From contig NZ_VKKS01000001.1 of assembly GCF_019402645.1 (NCBI RefSeq), positions 968,901-1,032,900 of the forward strand: DNA of 64,000 nucleotides. Direction: 5' to 3'. Each line of letters opens with the position of its first letter. The first letter of the stretch is position 1. The notes under the pieces were generated by a model. It ran no database searches. It saw only the letters and a list, made by a program, of their open reading frames with translations, and had not been told where the DNA came from. The position numbers were made by a program, and so were the translations under genes. The stretch is from Morganella morganii (GTDB lineage: Bacteria > Pseudomonadota > Gammaproteobacteria > Enterobacterales > Enterobacteriaceae). Of this stretch, positions 16,492-25,256 are shown one piece after another.

Positions 16492-17499
16492 TTATTTGTA
16501 CAAATCAGCGCCGGTTTCCTGAGCAATATAGCTGATAGCAGCCTGTGCCCTGACACTGTTGCCCGCTTTGTCCAGAGGCGGGGAATATACAGCGACGGCG
16601 TATTTACCCGGAACCACGGCCAGAATACCGCCGCCGACCCCACTTTTCGCCGGAATACCGACCTGATACAACCAGGTGCCGGAACCGTCATACAGCCCGG
16701 CAATTGCCATCTCAGCCAGTACTTTGCCGGTATTTTCAGGGCTCAGCAGTTGTTTGCCGTTGTACGGGGATTTACCCTGATTAGCCAGCACCGCTCCCAT
16801 TTTAGCCAGATCAACGGTTGTGGCATCCACAGAACACTGGCGCGTATAGAGATCAACCGCCTCATCCGGATTGCCGTATAACATGCCGTAAGACTGCATC
16901 AGCCGTGCCAGTGCCTGGTTGTGCTGATTGGTTTCGGATTCGGAGCGGTACACTTCATCATTCACCGTCAGTTTGGTGTCGGCGTAAGCTTCCATGTTTT
17001 CCATAATCTGCTGCCAGCGGTCGTCCGGGTTTTTAGCCTTGATCAGACTGACGGCGCTGATAGCCCCGGCGTTGACCAGCGGGTTCTGCGGACGATCAGG
17101 ACGCAGTTCAATCGCCAGGCCGGAGTTAAACGGCAACCCGGTGGCATTAGCCCCCAGTTTTTCCAGAACCACTTCTGAACCCTGCTGATTCATCACCAGG
17201 GCGAGGGTAAAGACTTTTGACAGGGATTCCAGCGGGAACAGCTTATCTTTATCTCCGGCGCTGTAGATTTTGCCGTCGACTGTGGCAATAACAACGGCGT
17301 AGTTATCCGGGCTGTATTTGGCCAGTGCGGGAATGTAGTCCGCCACTTTACCGGCTTTTTCGGTTTTGAATTTCTGATACGCCTGCTCAGCGATCGTGTC
17401 GTAATGAACAGCATTATCGGGAATATTATTGTTCTTTGCATAGGCAGAGGTAAAACAAAACAGCGAAAAGGTTAAGGCTATAACTATTTTATTCTTCAT
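16492..17499 (-). CDS. glsA: Glutaminase A family protein with signal peptide
   Basis: This is a serine-dependent glutaminase that hydrolyses glutamine to glutamate and ammonia. The 335-aa protein has a clear Sec signal (MKNKIVIALTFSLFCFTSAYA, cleavage after AYA), followed by a full glutaminase domain: PLESLSKVF with the nucleophile Ser92 and Lys95, NPLVNAGAISA, ESETNQHNQALA, and KSGVGGGILAVVPG near the C-terminus. The two E. coli glutaminases lack signal peptides, so export to the periplasm is the odd feature here. Its neighbours are convergent to one side and mnmC, on the same strand, upstream. The symbol follows the family; it is not an orthologue by position. Confidence 0.88.
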   Translation of the reverse strand: MKNKIVIALTFSLFCFTSAYAKNNNIPDNAVHYDTIAEQAYQKFKTEKAGKVADYIPALAKYSPDNYAVVIATVDGKIYSAGDKDKLFPLESLSKVFTLALVMNQQGSEVVLEKLGANATGLPFNSGLAIELRPDRPQNPLVNAGAISAVSLIKAKNPDDRWQQIMENMEAYADTKLTVNDEVYRSESETNQHNQALARLMQSYGMLYGNPDEAVDLYTRQCSVDATTVDLAKMGAVLANQGKSPYNGKQLLSPENTGKVLAEMAIAGLYDGSGTWLYQVGIPAKSGVGGGILAVVPGKYAVAVYSPPLDKAGNSVRAQAAISYIAQETGADLYK

Positions 17500-17744
17500 A
17501 AGTTTCTCCGGTTATTATTTCCGGATGAAGCGTATAGGCGCACTGACTTTTCTGTAAATTGATCATTGGGAAAGAGTAATTGCTGCTGACAGGCGAACTG
17601 CGCCGGTTTTTGTGAGAACGAACACAAAATGACCTCGGTTTGTGGCGGTGATCAATAACATCCGGTGAGGATATTTCGTTTCACCACCGGAAAAAAATAT
17701 CAATAATGTGATGAAGACCAGCCCTGTGGCCGGCCGGATGCGAA

Positions 17745-19772
17745 TTATGATTTTTGCGGCAGCGGACGGCCTTTCAGCAATTTGCGGACATGGAAACGGG
17801 CGGGATGAATGGCTGCCAGTGTTTCATCATCCAGCGGCAGGGCCTCACCGAAAATCTGTGCCGCCAGTACCTCGGCAGCCAGCGGGGCGGTGCATAATCC
17901 CCGTGAGCCGAGTGCTGCCAGCAGATACAGCTGAGGCAGATGAGGGGCACTGCATACGGTTTCCGGAGCGGTTTTTTGCTCATTCAGATGCGCATAACAC
18001 ACAGTTAATTCTTCAAAGTCAGGGACATTTCCGGCCAACGGCAGATGATCGCGTAATGTGCAGCGGATCCCCTGACGTGATTCTCCGGCGCTGATATCCA
18101 CCTTCTGCGGCCAGCTGACATCAGGCAGGGACGTGAGCAGCCGCTGCTTATTGGCAGTTTGCTCCTCTTCGCGGTATTCCGTACCCACATCATTGCGCTG
18201 ATGGCTGGCACCAATGCAATGCAGGCCGTCAGCCGGATTAACAGGAGTCAGATAGCCTTCATAACAAAGTACTTTTTTCAGCCCGGCAATAGCAGGAACT
18301 GATGGCACATGGCTGACCTGACCGCGTACCGGGGTGACCGGCAGCGGAGTGGTCTGCGGGAATTGAGTGATGCAGTGGCCGTTTGTCAGTACGACCACAT
18401 CCGCTTCTGCCGTGCTGTTATCTGCAAAACGGAGCTGCCAGCTCTGTTCTGCGGGGATCAGTTCTTTTACTTCACTGTTGAAATGCAGGAGTAATCCCTC
18501 TTTTTGTGCCAGTTCTGCGGTATCACGCACCAGTTCCTGCGGGCAGAGCCAGCCGCCCTGCGGATAGTGCAGGCCGTCAAAATTCACATCTGCCCCGGCA
18601 AGCGCAGAAAGCTGTTCCCGTGATAACCGCTGCACCATCCCGCCGGGCCATGCGGCGGATGAAATATTATTGATTTTTTTGCTGCTTTTTTCGTGATACA
18701 TCAGTTGGATCACGCCGCACCAGTCATGGTCGTATTTTACGTCTTGTGCTGACAGAGCATCATATGTACGGCGGGCAAACGGAAATGCCGCAGTAAAAAA
18801 GCGCTCAAGCGGGTCATCCCGTCCGGTCAGCAGCGGATAAAGCGCACCCTGGCGGTTGCCGGAGGCATTGAGGGCTAAAGCCTTATCCGCACAATATAAG
18901 GAAACATCCGCGCCGCGGCGCAGAAGGGCGAGGGCAGTGAGTACCCCGGCGATACCACCACCGACAATGGCAATTTTTTGCCTTGTGGTGGCCGGATGGC
19001 GATCAAACCACGGTGTTACAGATGGTGCCGCTTCACAGTAATTCACCCCGGCAAGGCATTCCCGTTTATGGGCAAAGCCTTTGCGGCGTTCAACTTCAAA
19101 TCCGGCCTGCTGCAAACCACGGCGGACAAACCCGGCGGCCGTAAAAGTGGCAAAAGTGCCCCCCGGACGGGAAAACCGCACCATCAGATCAAACAGGGAC
19201 TGCTGCCACATATCCGGGTTTTTGGACGGCGCAAAACCGTCGAGAAACCAGGCATCGATTTTGTTGTCCAGTGCGTGAGTAAGAGAGGGCAGTAATTCAT
19301 TCACATCACCCAGCCATAAATCAAGTGTGATTTGACCACCTGACAGCTGAATACGGTGACAACCGGGCAGCGGCAGCGGCCACTGAGCGCACAGTTGTAA
19401 GGAGAAATCCGCGAATTCAGGCCAGTGCCGGTGAGCGGCCTGTAAATCAGTTACGGTCAGCGGGAATTTTTCAAAGCTGACAAAGTGCAGACGTTTCAGG
19501 GGATGTGCCGGATTGGCGGCACGGAACGTGCGGAAGCTCTGCCACAGAGTGAGAAAATTAAGTCCCGTACCAAACCCGGTTTCGGCCACGGTACAGACCG
19601 GAGTGGTCATCTGTGCAAATCTGTCCGGAAAACCGTTTCCGTTAAGAAACACATAGCGGGTTTCCGCCAGTCCGTCGTCGTTCGAAAAATAGACGTCATC
19701 AAAATGTTGCGAAACAGGTGTACCCTGTTCATTCCAGGTTAAATGTGCAGTTTCAATTGCGTTTTTTTTCAC
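17745..19772 (-). CDS. mnmC: Bifunctional tRNA mnm5s2U biosynthesis enzyme MnmC
   Basis: MnmC completes the mnm5 modification of wobble uridine. The C-terminal FAD oxidase domain removes the carboxymethyl group and the N-terminal SAM methyltransferase adds the methyl. The N-terminal half (about 1-250) has FDDVYFSNDDGLAETRYVF, AETGFGTGLNFLTLW and WFLDGFAPSKNPDMW; the FAD domain begins at IAIVGGGIAGVLTALALLRRG and ends with ALGSRGLCTAPLAAEVLA. I chose the GTG at 19772 with AGG 7 nt upstream, giving 675 aa (E. coli 668); an in-frame ATG at 19850 would add 26 residues. It is divergent from fabB. Confidence 0.94.
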   Translation of the reverse strand: MKKNAIETAHLTWNEQGTPVSQHFDDVYFSNDDGLAETRYVFLNGNGFPDRFAQMTTPVCTVAETGFGTGLNFLTLWQSFRTFRAANPAHPLKRLHFVSFEKFPLTVTDLQAAHRHWPEFADFSLQLCAQWPLPLPGCHRIQLSGGQITLDLWLGDVNELLPSLTHALDNKIDAWFLDGFAPSKNPDMWQQSLFDLMVRFSRPGGTFATFTAAGFVRRGLQQAGFEVERRKGFAHKRECLAGVNYCEAAPSVTPWFDRHPATTRQKIAIVGGGIAGVLTALALLRRGADVSLYCADKALALNASGNRQGALYPLLTGRDDPLERFFTAAFPFARRTYDALSAQDVKYDHDWCGVIQLMYHEKSSKKINNISSAAWPGGMVQRLSREQLSALAGADVNFDGLHYPQGGWLCPQELVRDTAELAQKEGLLLHFNSEVKELIPAEQSWQLRFADNSTAEADVVVLTNGHCITQFPQTTPLPVTPVRGQVSHVPSVPAIAGLKKVLCYEGYLTPVNPADGLHCIGASHQRNDVGTEYREEEQTANKQRLLTSLPDVSWPQKVDISAGESRQGIRCTLRDHLPLAGNVPDFEELTVCYAHLNEQKTAPETVCSAPHLPQLYLLAALGSRGLCTAPLAAEVLAAQIFGEALPLDDETLAAIHPARFHVRKLLKGRPLPQKS

Positions 19773-19885
19773 GTTACGGCCTGAGGATTCTGTTCGGTTT
19801 TTCCTGATGTTACTCTGCTTTGCGTTGTACTGCCATGCAGGATGTGACATATCACAACTTCGCTGTGTAAAGATGCGAAAAAACG

Positions 19886-19902
19886 TCTGATCGGACTTGT
19901 TC
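19886..19902 (+). promoter_or_regulatory. Candidate FadR activator site upstream of fabB
   Basis: TCTGATCGGACTTGTTC resembles the FadR sites known upstream of fabA and fabB, where FadR activates unsaturated fatty-acid synthesis. It directly adjoins a FabR-like palindrome, the arrangement known from E. coli. Confidence 0.65.
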
Positions 19903-19920
19903 AGCTTACATGTGTAAGCT
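19903..19920. promoter_or_regulatory. Candidate FabR operator upstream of fabB
   Basis: This is a perfect 8-bp inverted repeat, AGCTTACA and TGTAAGCT, around a 2-bp centre, 48 bp before the fabB start. FabR, the unsaturated-fatty-acid repressor, binds similar palindromes at fabA and fabB in E. coli. Confidence 0.68.
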
Positions 19921-19967
19921 AAAGTAGCGCTAAAATCCCGTACTACTTAAAATGACAGAGGTATTGA

Positions 19968-21182
19968 ATGAAGCGTGCAGTAATCACTGGTCTGGGGATT
20001 ATCTCAAGTATCGGTAATAACCGGGAGGAAGTACTGGCTTCTTTGAGAGAAGGTCGTTCCGGGATCACATTCTCAGAAGAATTTAAAGAGATCGGCATGC
20101 GCAGCCAGGTTTGGGGTAATGTCAAACTGGATACTGCCGGTCTTATTGATCGTAAAACTGTCCGTTTCATGAGTGATGCATCTATCTATGCTTATCTTTC
20201 CATGGAGCAGGCCATTGCGGACTCCGGTCTGACAGAAGAGCAGGTGTCTCACTACCGTACCGGTGTGGTTGCCGGTTCCGGCGGCGGTTCCCCGCGCACT
20301 CAGGCAATCGCGGCTGACGGCATGCGTGCCAAAGGTCTGCGTGGTGTCGGTCCTTACCTGGTGCCGCGTGCTATGGCATCCGGTGTATCCGCAAACTTAG
20401 CGACACCATTTAAAATCAAAGGCGTGAACTACTCTATCAGTTCTGCCTGCTCCACTTCCGCACACTGTATCGGCCACGCGGTGGAACTGATCCAACTGGG
20501 TAAACAGGATGTGGTTTTTGCCGGCGGCGGTGAAGAACTGTGCTGGGAAATGAGCTGCGAATTTGACGCGATGGGCGCACTGTCCACCAAATACAACGAA
20601 ACACCGGACAAAGCATCCCGTACTTATGATCAGGGTCGTGACGGCTTCGTGATTGCAGGCGGCGGCGGCATGGTCGTGGTGGAAGAGCTGGAGCACGCGC
20701 TGGCGCGCGGTGCACATATCTACGCGGAAGTGGTCGGCTACGGTGCGACGTCTGACGGTGCGGACATGGTTGCTCCGTCAGGTGAAGGTGCGGTCCGTTG
20801 CATGCAGATGGCGATGCACGGTCTGGATACCCCGGTTGACTACATCAACACCCACGGTACGTCTACCCCGGTTGGTGATACCAAAGAGCTGGAAGCGATC
20901 CGGGAAGTTTTCGGTGACCACACACCGGCGCTGTCAGCGACCAAAGCCATGACCGGTCACTCCCTGGGTGCGGCAGGTGTTCACGAGGCTATTTACAGCC
21001 TGCTGATGCTGGAGCATGGCTTTATCGCGCCGAGCATTAACGCGGAAAATCTCGACGAGAAAGCGGAAGGAATGGCAATTATCACCAAACCAACCGGACG
21101 CGAACTGACCACAGTGATGTCCAACAGTTTCGGCTTCGGCGGAACTAACGCCACACTGGTAATGCGCAAATATCAGAACTGA
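19968..21182 (+). CDS. fabB: 3-oxoacyl-ACP synthase I (KAS I)
   Basis: FabB condenses malonyl-ACP with acyl-ACP and is the condensing enzyme needed for unsaturated fatty acids. The 404-aa protein has the nucleophile Cys161 in [12 protein letters not shown], the two catalytic histidines in [11 protein letters not shown] and [10 protein letters not shown], and the Gly-rich C-terminus [13 protein letters not shown]. Codon use is that of a highly expressed gene. FadR- and FabR-like sites lie upstream and a strong terminator follows. It is divergent from mnmC as in E. coli. Confidence 0.97.
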   Translation: MKRAVITGLGIISSIGNNREEVLASLREGRSGITFSEEFKEIGMRSQVWGNVKLDTAGLIDRKTVRFMSDASIYAYLSMEQAIADSGLTEEQVSHYRTGVVAGSGGGSPRTQAIAADGMRAKGLRGVGPYLVPRAMASGVSANLATPFKIKGVNYSISSACSTSAHCIGHAVELIQLGKQDVVFAGGGEELCWEMSCEFDAMGALSTKYNETPDKASRTYDQGRDGFVIAGGGGMVVVEELEHALARGAHIYAEVVGYGATSDGADMVAPSGEGAVRCMQMAMHGLDTPVDYINTHGTSTPVGDTKELEAIREVFGDHTPALSATKAMTGHSLGAAGVHEAIYSLLMLEHGFIAPSINAENLDEKAEGMAIITKPTGRELTTVMSNSFGFGGTNATLVMRKYQN

Positions 21183-21204
21183 TTTTGCCCTGATGAGCAG
21201 ATAA

Positions 21205-21238
21205 ATGCCCCGGTTTAATCACCGGGGCATTTTCTTTT
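21205..21238 (+). terminator. Rho-independent terminator after fabB
   Basis: ATGCCCCGGT (21205-21214) pairs perfectly with ACCGGGGCAT (21221-21230), followed by TTTCTTTT. Confidence 0.9.
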
Positions 21239-21300
21239 GCAGCAAAGTCTGTCAGGGTATAACGGTGCTGTTTATCCTTTTACTGCCACAGGGGTAATAA

Positions 21301-21570
21301 ATGAAAAAACTGACTATCGCAGAAATGACTGAGCCGCAGAAAATCCGTGTCCGCACCCGGCTGGCTCAGGAACAAAAGAAACTGGGGCGTCCGCTGACCA
21401 ATGCGGAGCAGAATAAAGTCAAAGATCAGATTATCACTGAGATTTCCAAAGAAGTTGATGCCGCTGCCGCTAAAGTCAGAGCACAAAAAAGAAAGGATAA
21501 AATCAAACCCGGCGGTGGTGAAGAAACCTTTAACTGGTCAGCGAAAACCCATACGCGGGGATTGCGCTGA
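21301..21570 (+). CDS. Small basic protein, unrecognised
   Basis: This 89-aa lysine- and arginine-rich protein is one I do not recognise. It is predicted helical in the first two thirds (IAEMTEPQKIRVRTRLAQEQ, then NKVKDQIITEISKEVDAAAAK) and ends in a basic, Gly-containing tail (KRKDKIKPGGGEETF). AGGGG lies 7 nt before the ATG, and the codon use looks like the backbone. It lies where E. coli has flk, but shows no similarity I can see. A nucleic-acid-binding role is possible from the charge alone. Confidence 0.7.
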   Translation: MKKLTIAEMTEPQKIRVRTRLAQEQKKLGRPLTNAEQNKVKDQIITEISKEVDAAAAKVRAQKRKDKIKPGGGEETFNWSAKTHTRGLR

Positions 21571-21768
21571 GTTGCCTGCGTTATTCTGACTACCGGAGAT
21601 ATTAAAATCTCAGGCAACAGTCATTTCCGGACGGTGGGAATAGCGCATTTTCGCACATCTGATTCAGAGTAATCCACAGGCCAAATATCGCATTAATACT
21701 ATACTATACCTGATAAAGAGCGTTTATAATTGAGTGTGGACAACGTAATAACAAGGAAGATAGATAAA

Positions 21769-22599
21769 ATGTCCGATTTTATTATCAGATGGAATAACGG
21801 CAGGAGTCTGACCAGACAGGAATTCAGACTGACACCAAATTATTCGGTTACATTAAAAATAGAAGGATTGCATAACCGAAAACATTTAGAGCTGCAAAAA
21901 AGTAATGAACGAATACGTTTGGAAGTTAATGCGGATAACAAAAAGGCAGAGCAAACAATAAAAATCACAGCTGTGAGTGAAGGGGAAAGTATTATTACCG
22001 CAAAAACAGATGGTATTAGTCGGTGTGATATTCCTGCAGCAGGTGGTAAAATATCGAATTGTTTTCCAAAACTGACTTTTATTGTATTACCTGCAATGTC
22101 TATCCCTACCGGATTGACTGTAAATCAAAAACTATTATTGCAGGTTTTACTGGCAGAAACATCAACACCACAAAAAGGATATTTTAATCAGAAAGAAGCC
22201 AGAGAGGCGATGTCTCTGATGCATGATTCACTTTATAACCGAATCAACTCGCCAAAATTCCGTTATCTTGATGTACCGGAGAGCGGCGATAAACTGCAGG
22301 GGTTAATTTACAATGGCAGGGTTATAAAGGGTTTCAAAGCAGGTAAAATAGACCAGAATATTCAGAACAGAATTAATAAACTGATAGATTATGCAAATGA
22401 CGGCGGAGATAATATGGATAAATACAGAATGTTATTATCAGACGCTATAGACATTGCAAAAAAAGATAACATTATTTTATCACATGACGTCATCGGATGG
22501 CGAACAGATAACCGTGGTCTTGGCGGAGGAAGTGTCGAAGTGCTTAAAAAACTCCAGGGGCAGGTCTTTCTGAAATTAAATGATAGTTTTCATAAATAA
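21769..22599 (+). CDS. Candidate secreted peptidoglycan hydrolase (Ig-like plus SleB-like)
   Basis: I do not recognise this 276-aa protein as a named family. The N-terminal part (about 1-107) is rich in beta strands like a bacterial Ig-like domain (RLTPNYSVTLKIEG, QTIKITAVSEGESIITAKTD). The C-terminal part has a pattern like SleB-type cell-wall hydrolases: LLLQVLLAETS with Glu130, then MHDSLYNRINSPKFR, then LQGLIYNGRVIKGF. There is no signal peptide, as expected of a type VI-type effector. The base composition is clearly richer in A+T than the flanks. A signal-peptide protein follows directly, consistent with an immunity partner. I used the ATG at 21769 (AAGGAAG upstream); TTG and GTG codons from 21730 are alternatives. 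The function is inference. Confidence 0.5.
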   Translation: MSDFIIRWNNGRSLTRQEFRLTPNYSVTLKIEGLHNRKHLELQKSNERIRLEVNADNKKAEQTIKITAVSEGESIITAKTDGISRCDIPAAGGKISNCFPKLTFIVLPAMSIPTGLTVNQKLLLQVLLAETSTPQKGYFNQKEAREAMSLMHDSLYNRINSPKFRYLDVPESGDKLQGLIYNGRVIKGFKAGKIDQNIQNRINKLIDYANDGGDNMDKYRMLLSDAIDIAKKDNIILSHDVIGWRTDNRGLGGGSVEVLKKLQGQVFLKLNDSFHK

Positions 22600-22614
22600 T
22601 AAATGAGCCTGAAC

Positions 22615-23133
22615 ATGAAAAAATACATATTCATGACGCTGTTATTACTTACTGCAGTTTCAACAGTTAAAGCCGGGACATGGAAAGAGTCGGGAAACTG
22701 GGGGATATACGACAGTAAGCCGGAAGTGACATTTAAACCACTTGATATTCCTGTATATAAAAAATATTTTACAAGAGCAGCAGAATATCTGATTTCAGTT
22801 TCCGGAGCTAATGATAAAACGAATAAATTTTGTCTGATTGGTTATAAATGGAACTCAGATAGTCATGATGAGAGAGTCAATGTTATCTGGGATGGTCACT
22901 ATTTAATTACCTGGGAAACACCGGATAATTACTCTGATGACTCAACATATATAAAGTCACTTTCTATGTCCAGGGGAATGATTAATCTGAAAGAAAATGT
23001 TGTTCCGTATAACGAAATCGGTGTGCACACCGCCCTTTGGCCGGAAGAGGGTGTGAAGCAGATAACGGATGACTGTTTAAATAACGGTAATATCGTTGAG
23101 ATTAAGCCATTTATAAAAAATACAGATAATTAA
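22615..23133 (+). CDS. Exported protein, candidate immunity partner
   Basis: This 172-aa protein is one I do not recognise. A typical Sec signal (MKKYIFMTLLLLTAVSTVKA, cleavage after VKA) leads to a mature periplasmic domain rich in aromatic residues, with two cysteines (FCLIGYKW and DDCLNNG) that could form a disulfide. I chose the ATG at 22615, with GAG 7 nt upstream; an ATG at 22603 would extend the N-terminus by four residues. It starts 15 bp after the preceding gene, on the same AT-rich segment, and ends before a strong terminator, so the pair is one unit. Protection of the producer's peptidoglycan from the preceding protein is inference. Confidence 0.6.
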   Translation: MKKYIFMTLLLLTAVSTVKAGTWKESGNWGIYDSKPEVTFKPLDIPVYKKYFTRAAEYLISVSGANDKTNKFCLIGYKWNSDSHDERVNVIWDGHYLITWETPDNYSDDSTYIKSLSMSRGMINLKENVVPYNEIGVHTALWPEEGVKQITDDCLNNGNIVEIKPFIKNTDN

Positions 23134-23230
23134 GTAATCCGGACAATAATAACATGCTTAATCTGTTTCCTGTTTTCAAAGAAGTTTATAACACCGGGAC
23201 AGAGCCGGTATTACTGAACTTATATTTATT

Positions 23231-23286
23231 ACCGGTAAAGTGAAAGGCAGAAATCTATCACTGCCTTTCACTTTACCGGTTATTTT
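23231..23286. terminator. Long perfect hairpin terminator, bidirectional
   Basis: A perfect 20-bp inverted repeat (23231-23250 and 23261-23280) starts ACCGGTAAAGTG and ends at GGCAG, with a 10-nt loop. The right side is followed by TATTTTTG. On the other strand the hairpin is followed by AATAAATATA, so stopping from the right is weaker. It separates the AT-rich pair from the convergent transporter gene. Confidence 0.85.
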
Positions 23287-23304
23287 TGAATACCGGCAGA
23301 GGGT

Positions 23305-24252
23305 TTATTCCCCCGCATTACACCGCTGCGGCTGTGTTTTTTTCGCTTTTCGGCGGATAATCTGTGTCAGTGGGGTGCGCAGACGCTGCGCCATAATTAC
23401 CCCGATCAGTACCACGCCGCCGCCGATAATATGATAGCTGTGCAGCTCTTCTTTCAGGAAAACAGCGGCAATAATGGCGGTCAGTACCGGTGCCAGGTTC
23501 ATAAAGATGGAAGCGGCGTTTGCGCCCAGCCGGGTGACACCCAGGATCCACAGCAGCGGCGCGAAAATAGAAGCCGCAATCCCCGCATACAGCACCAGCC
23601 CGATATTATCGCGGTTCAGTGTCACATCTCCGGCGCTGAGGAAAACCGGGATCAGCAGCAGCACACCAAAAACAATCTGCATATACAGCGAGTGAATGCT
23701 GGATAACGGGATTGCCCAGCGTTTGGTCAGTACGCCGTAGAATGCATAAGCGAGACCGGCGATAAACATCAGCATTTCGCCCTGTCCCAGCCCCTGATGC
23801 AGTAAATCTGCCGGATATCCCTTGCTGATAAGCCAGGTCAGGCCACTCAGGGAGAGAATTGTCCCCAGCACAATACCGATGGTTGGTGCGATCCGCAGTA
23901 CCGGAATACTTAATACCACGGTCAGCAGCGGGATCAGTGAGGTGATAATCCCCATAAAGGTAGCGCTGACGGTATACGCCGCGTAATACGCCAGGCTCTG
24001 ATACAGTCCCATGCCGAGAAAACCGAGGATAAACAGTTTCCACGCGTGTTGTTTGATCACCGCGCGCTGCTGCCAGACCGGCATAATCAGAAACGGTGTC
24101 ATCACAGCGAGCGCCAGCGCCCAGCGGTAAAACGAAATCGCACCGGGGGCAATGGCACCGGCGGCCAGTTTATTCACCACGGCATTCACAGACCAGATTA
24201 ATACAGCCCCGAGGGGTAAAAGCAGGTTTTTCATTCTTAAACTCATTTTCAT
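23305..24252 (-). CDS. DMT (EamA) family membrane transporter
   Basis: This 10-helix drug/metabolite transporter of the EamA type has about 315 aa with two repeats. Its features are WSVNAVVNKLAAGAIAPGAISFYRW at the N-terminus (here split by helices 1 and 2), GMGLYQSLAYYAAYTVSATFMGIITSLIPL, and the second repeat ending FLKEELHSYHIIGGGVVLIGV. Family members mainly export amino acids and metabolites; the substrate is not known. The start is uncertain: ATG codons at 24252, 24246 and 24234 are all possible and the last gives the usual N-terminus. It is divergent from an AraC-type regulator, probably its controller. Confidence 0.85.
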   Translation of the reverse strand: MKMSLRMKNLLLPLGAVLIWSVNAVVNKLAAGAIAPGAISFYRWALALAVMTPFLIMPVWQQRAVIKQHAWKLFILGFLGMGLYQSLAYYAAYTVSATFMGIITSLIPLLTVVLSIPVLRIAPTIGIVLGTILSLSGLTWLISKGYPADLLHQGLGQGEMLMFIAGLAYAFYGVLTKRWAIPLSSIHSLYMQIVFGVLLLIPVFLSAGDVTLNRDNIGLVLYAGIAASIFAPLLWILGVTRLGANAASIFMNLAPVLTAIIAAVFLKEELHSYHIIGGGVVLIGVIMAQRLRTPLTQIIRRKAKKTQPQRCNAGE

Positions 24253-24335
24253 TATCAGGCAGGTGATGTAGTGTAATCTGTCTTAATTATTCTATATAAC
24301 GATATCCCGCCAATTTATAGAGAGGATCTGACAAG

Positions 24336-25112
24336 ATGGCCCGTAAGTCAGATATTACGTCACTGGGCGTGAAAGATCCGGTGACATTAATCTGCCGTCA
24401 TGAACAGTTTTATTCGGAAACGGAGTTTGCCCTTCATCATCATCCCTTCGGCCAGTTGCTGTATGTCGCCAGCGGCGTGATGGAAATGACCGTTGAGGGA
24501 CAGCGCTATCTGGCTCCGGCCGGGTTTTGTATCTGGATCCCGCCGGGGACGGAACATGCCAGTTATAACAAAGCCTGTGCGTCTTTCAAAATTATTGATA
24601 TTTCGCCGCAGTGGGCACCGCAATTACCGCAGATGGCGTGTGTGATAGAACTGACGCCGGTATTTAGTGCGGTCATGCAGGATTTGTTCGGCCGCAAAGT
24701 CCGTGAGCCGGAAACAGCGGCTGATGAACGCCTGGCTCTGGTGCTGACTGACCAGCTGATGCTGTCGCGCTGTCAGCCGACCTATCTGCCGGTGACGGAT
24801 GATAAACTGCTGGCACCGGTGCTCAGTGCGCTGGAGAACGATCCGTCTGATAATACCCCGCTGGCGGAGTGGGCAGCGCGGCGTTTTACCTCAGAGCGGA
24901 CATTATCCCGGCGCTGTCAGCAGAAACTGGGCATGTCCTTCAGTGAATGGCGTCAGCGGCTGCGTTTTTTACGGGCGGTGGCGTTATTGCAGGAAGGCCG
25001 CAGTGTGCAGAATGTCGCGCTGGATGTGGGCTACAGCTCATCATCGGCCTTTATTGCGATGTTTTCCCAACTGGCGGGTGTGACACCGGAACGTTTCCGT
25101 CATCAGCCTTAA
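24336..25112 (+). CDS. AraC family transcriptional regulator
   Basis: This 258-aa regulator has an N-terminal cupin sensor domain (FALHHHPFGQLLYVASGVMEM, then PPGTEHASYN) and a C-terminal double helix-turn-helix (about 155-255). The second HTH shows QNVALDVGYSSSSAFIAMF and the AraC signature continues to TPERFR. It is divergent from the DMT transporter with 83 bp between the starts, a common layout for a regulator and its exporter. The inducer is unknown. The pair lies between fabB and pdxB, where E. coli has flk, so it is likely an insertion. Confidence 0.88.
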   Translation: MARKSDITSLGVKDPVTLICRHEQFYSETEFALHHHPFGQLLYVASGVMEMTVEGQRYLAPAGFCIWIPPGTEHASYNKACASFKIIDISPQWAPQLPQMACVIELTPVFSAVMQDLFGRKVREPETAADERLALVLTDQLMLSRCQPTYLPVTDDKLLAPVLSALENDPSDNTPLAEWAARRFTSERTLSRRCQQKLGMSFSEWRQRLRFLRAVALLQEGRSVQNVALDVGYSSSSAFIAMFSQLAGVTPERFRHQP

Positions 25113-25256
25113 TTGCTCTCTTTAGCAACAATCAGTGTTCCGGGCGTAGGTTTTATCCCGCAGAAGTGGCAAAATAGCGGCCATCCGTTTCAATTCCGGT
25201 TGTGCCGCCGCACCGACAGGTCTCCGCCGGCCGCCGACAGTATGAAGGTGAAGCCC

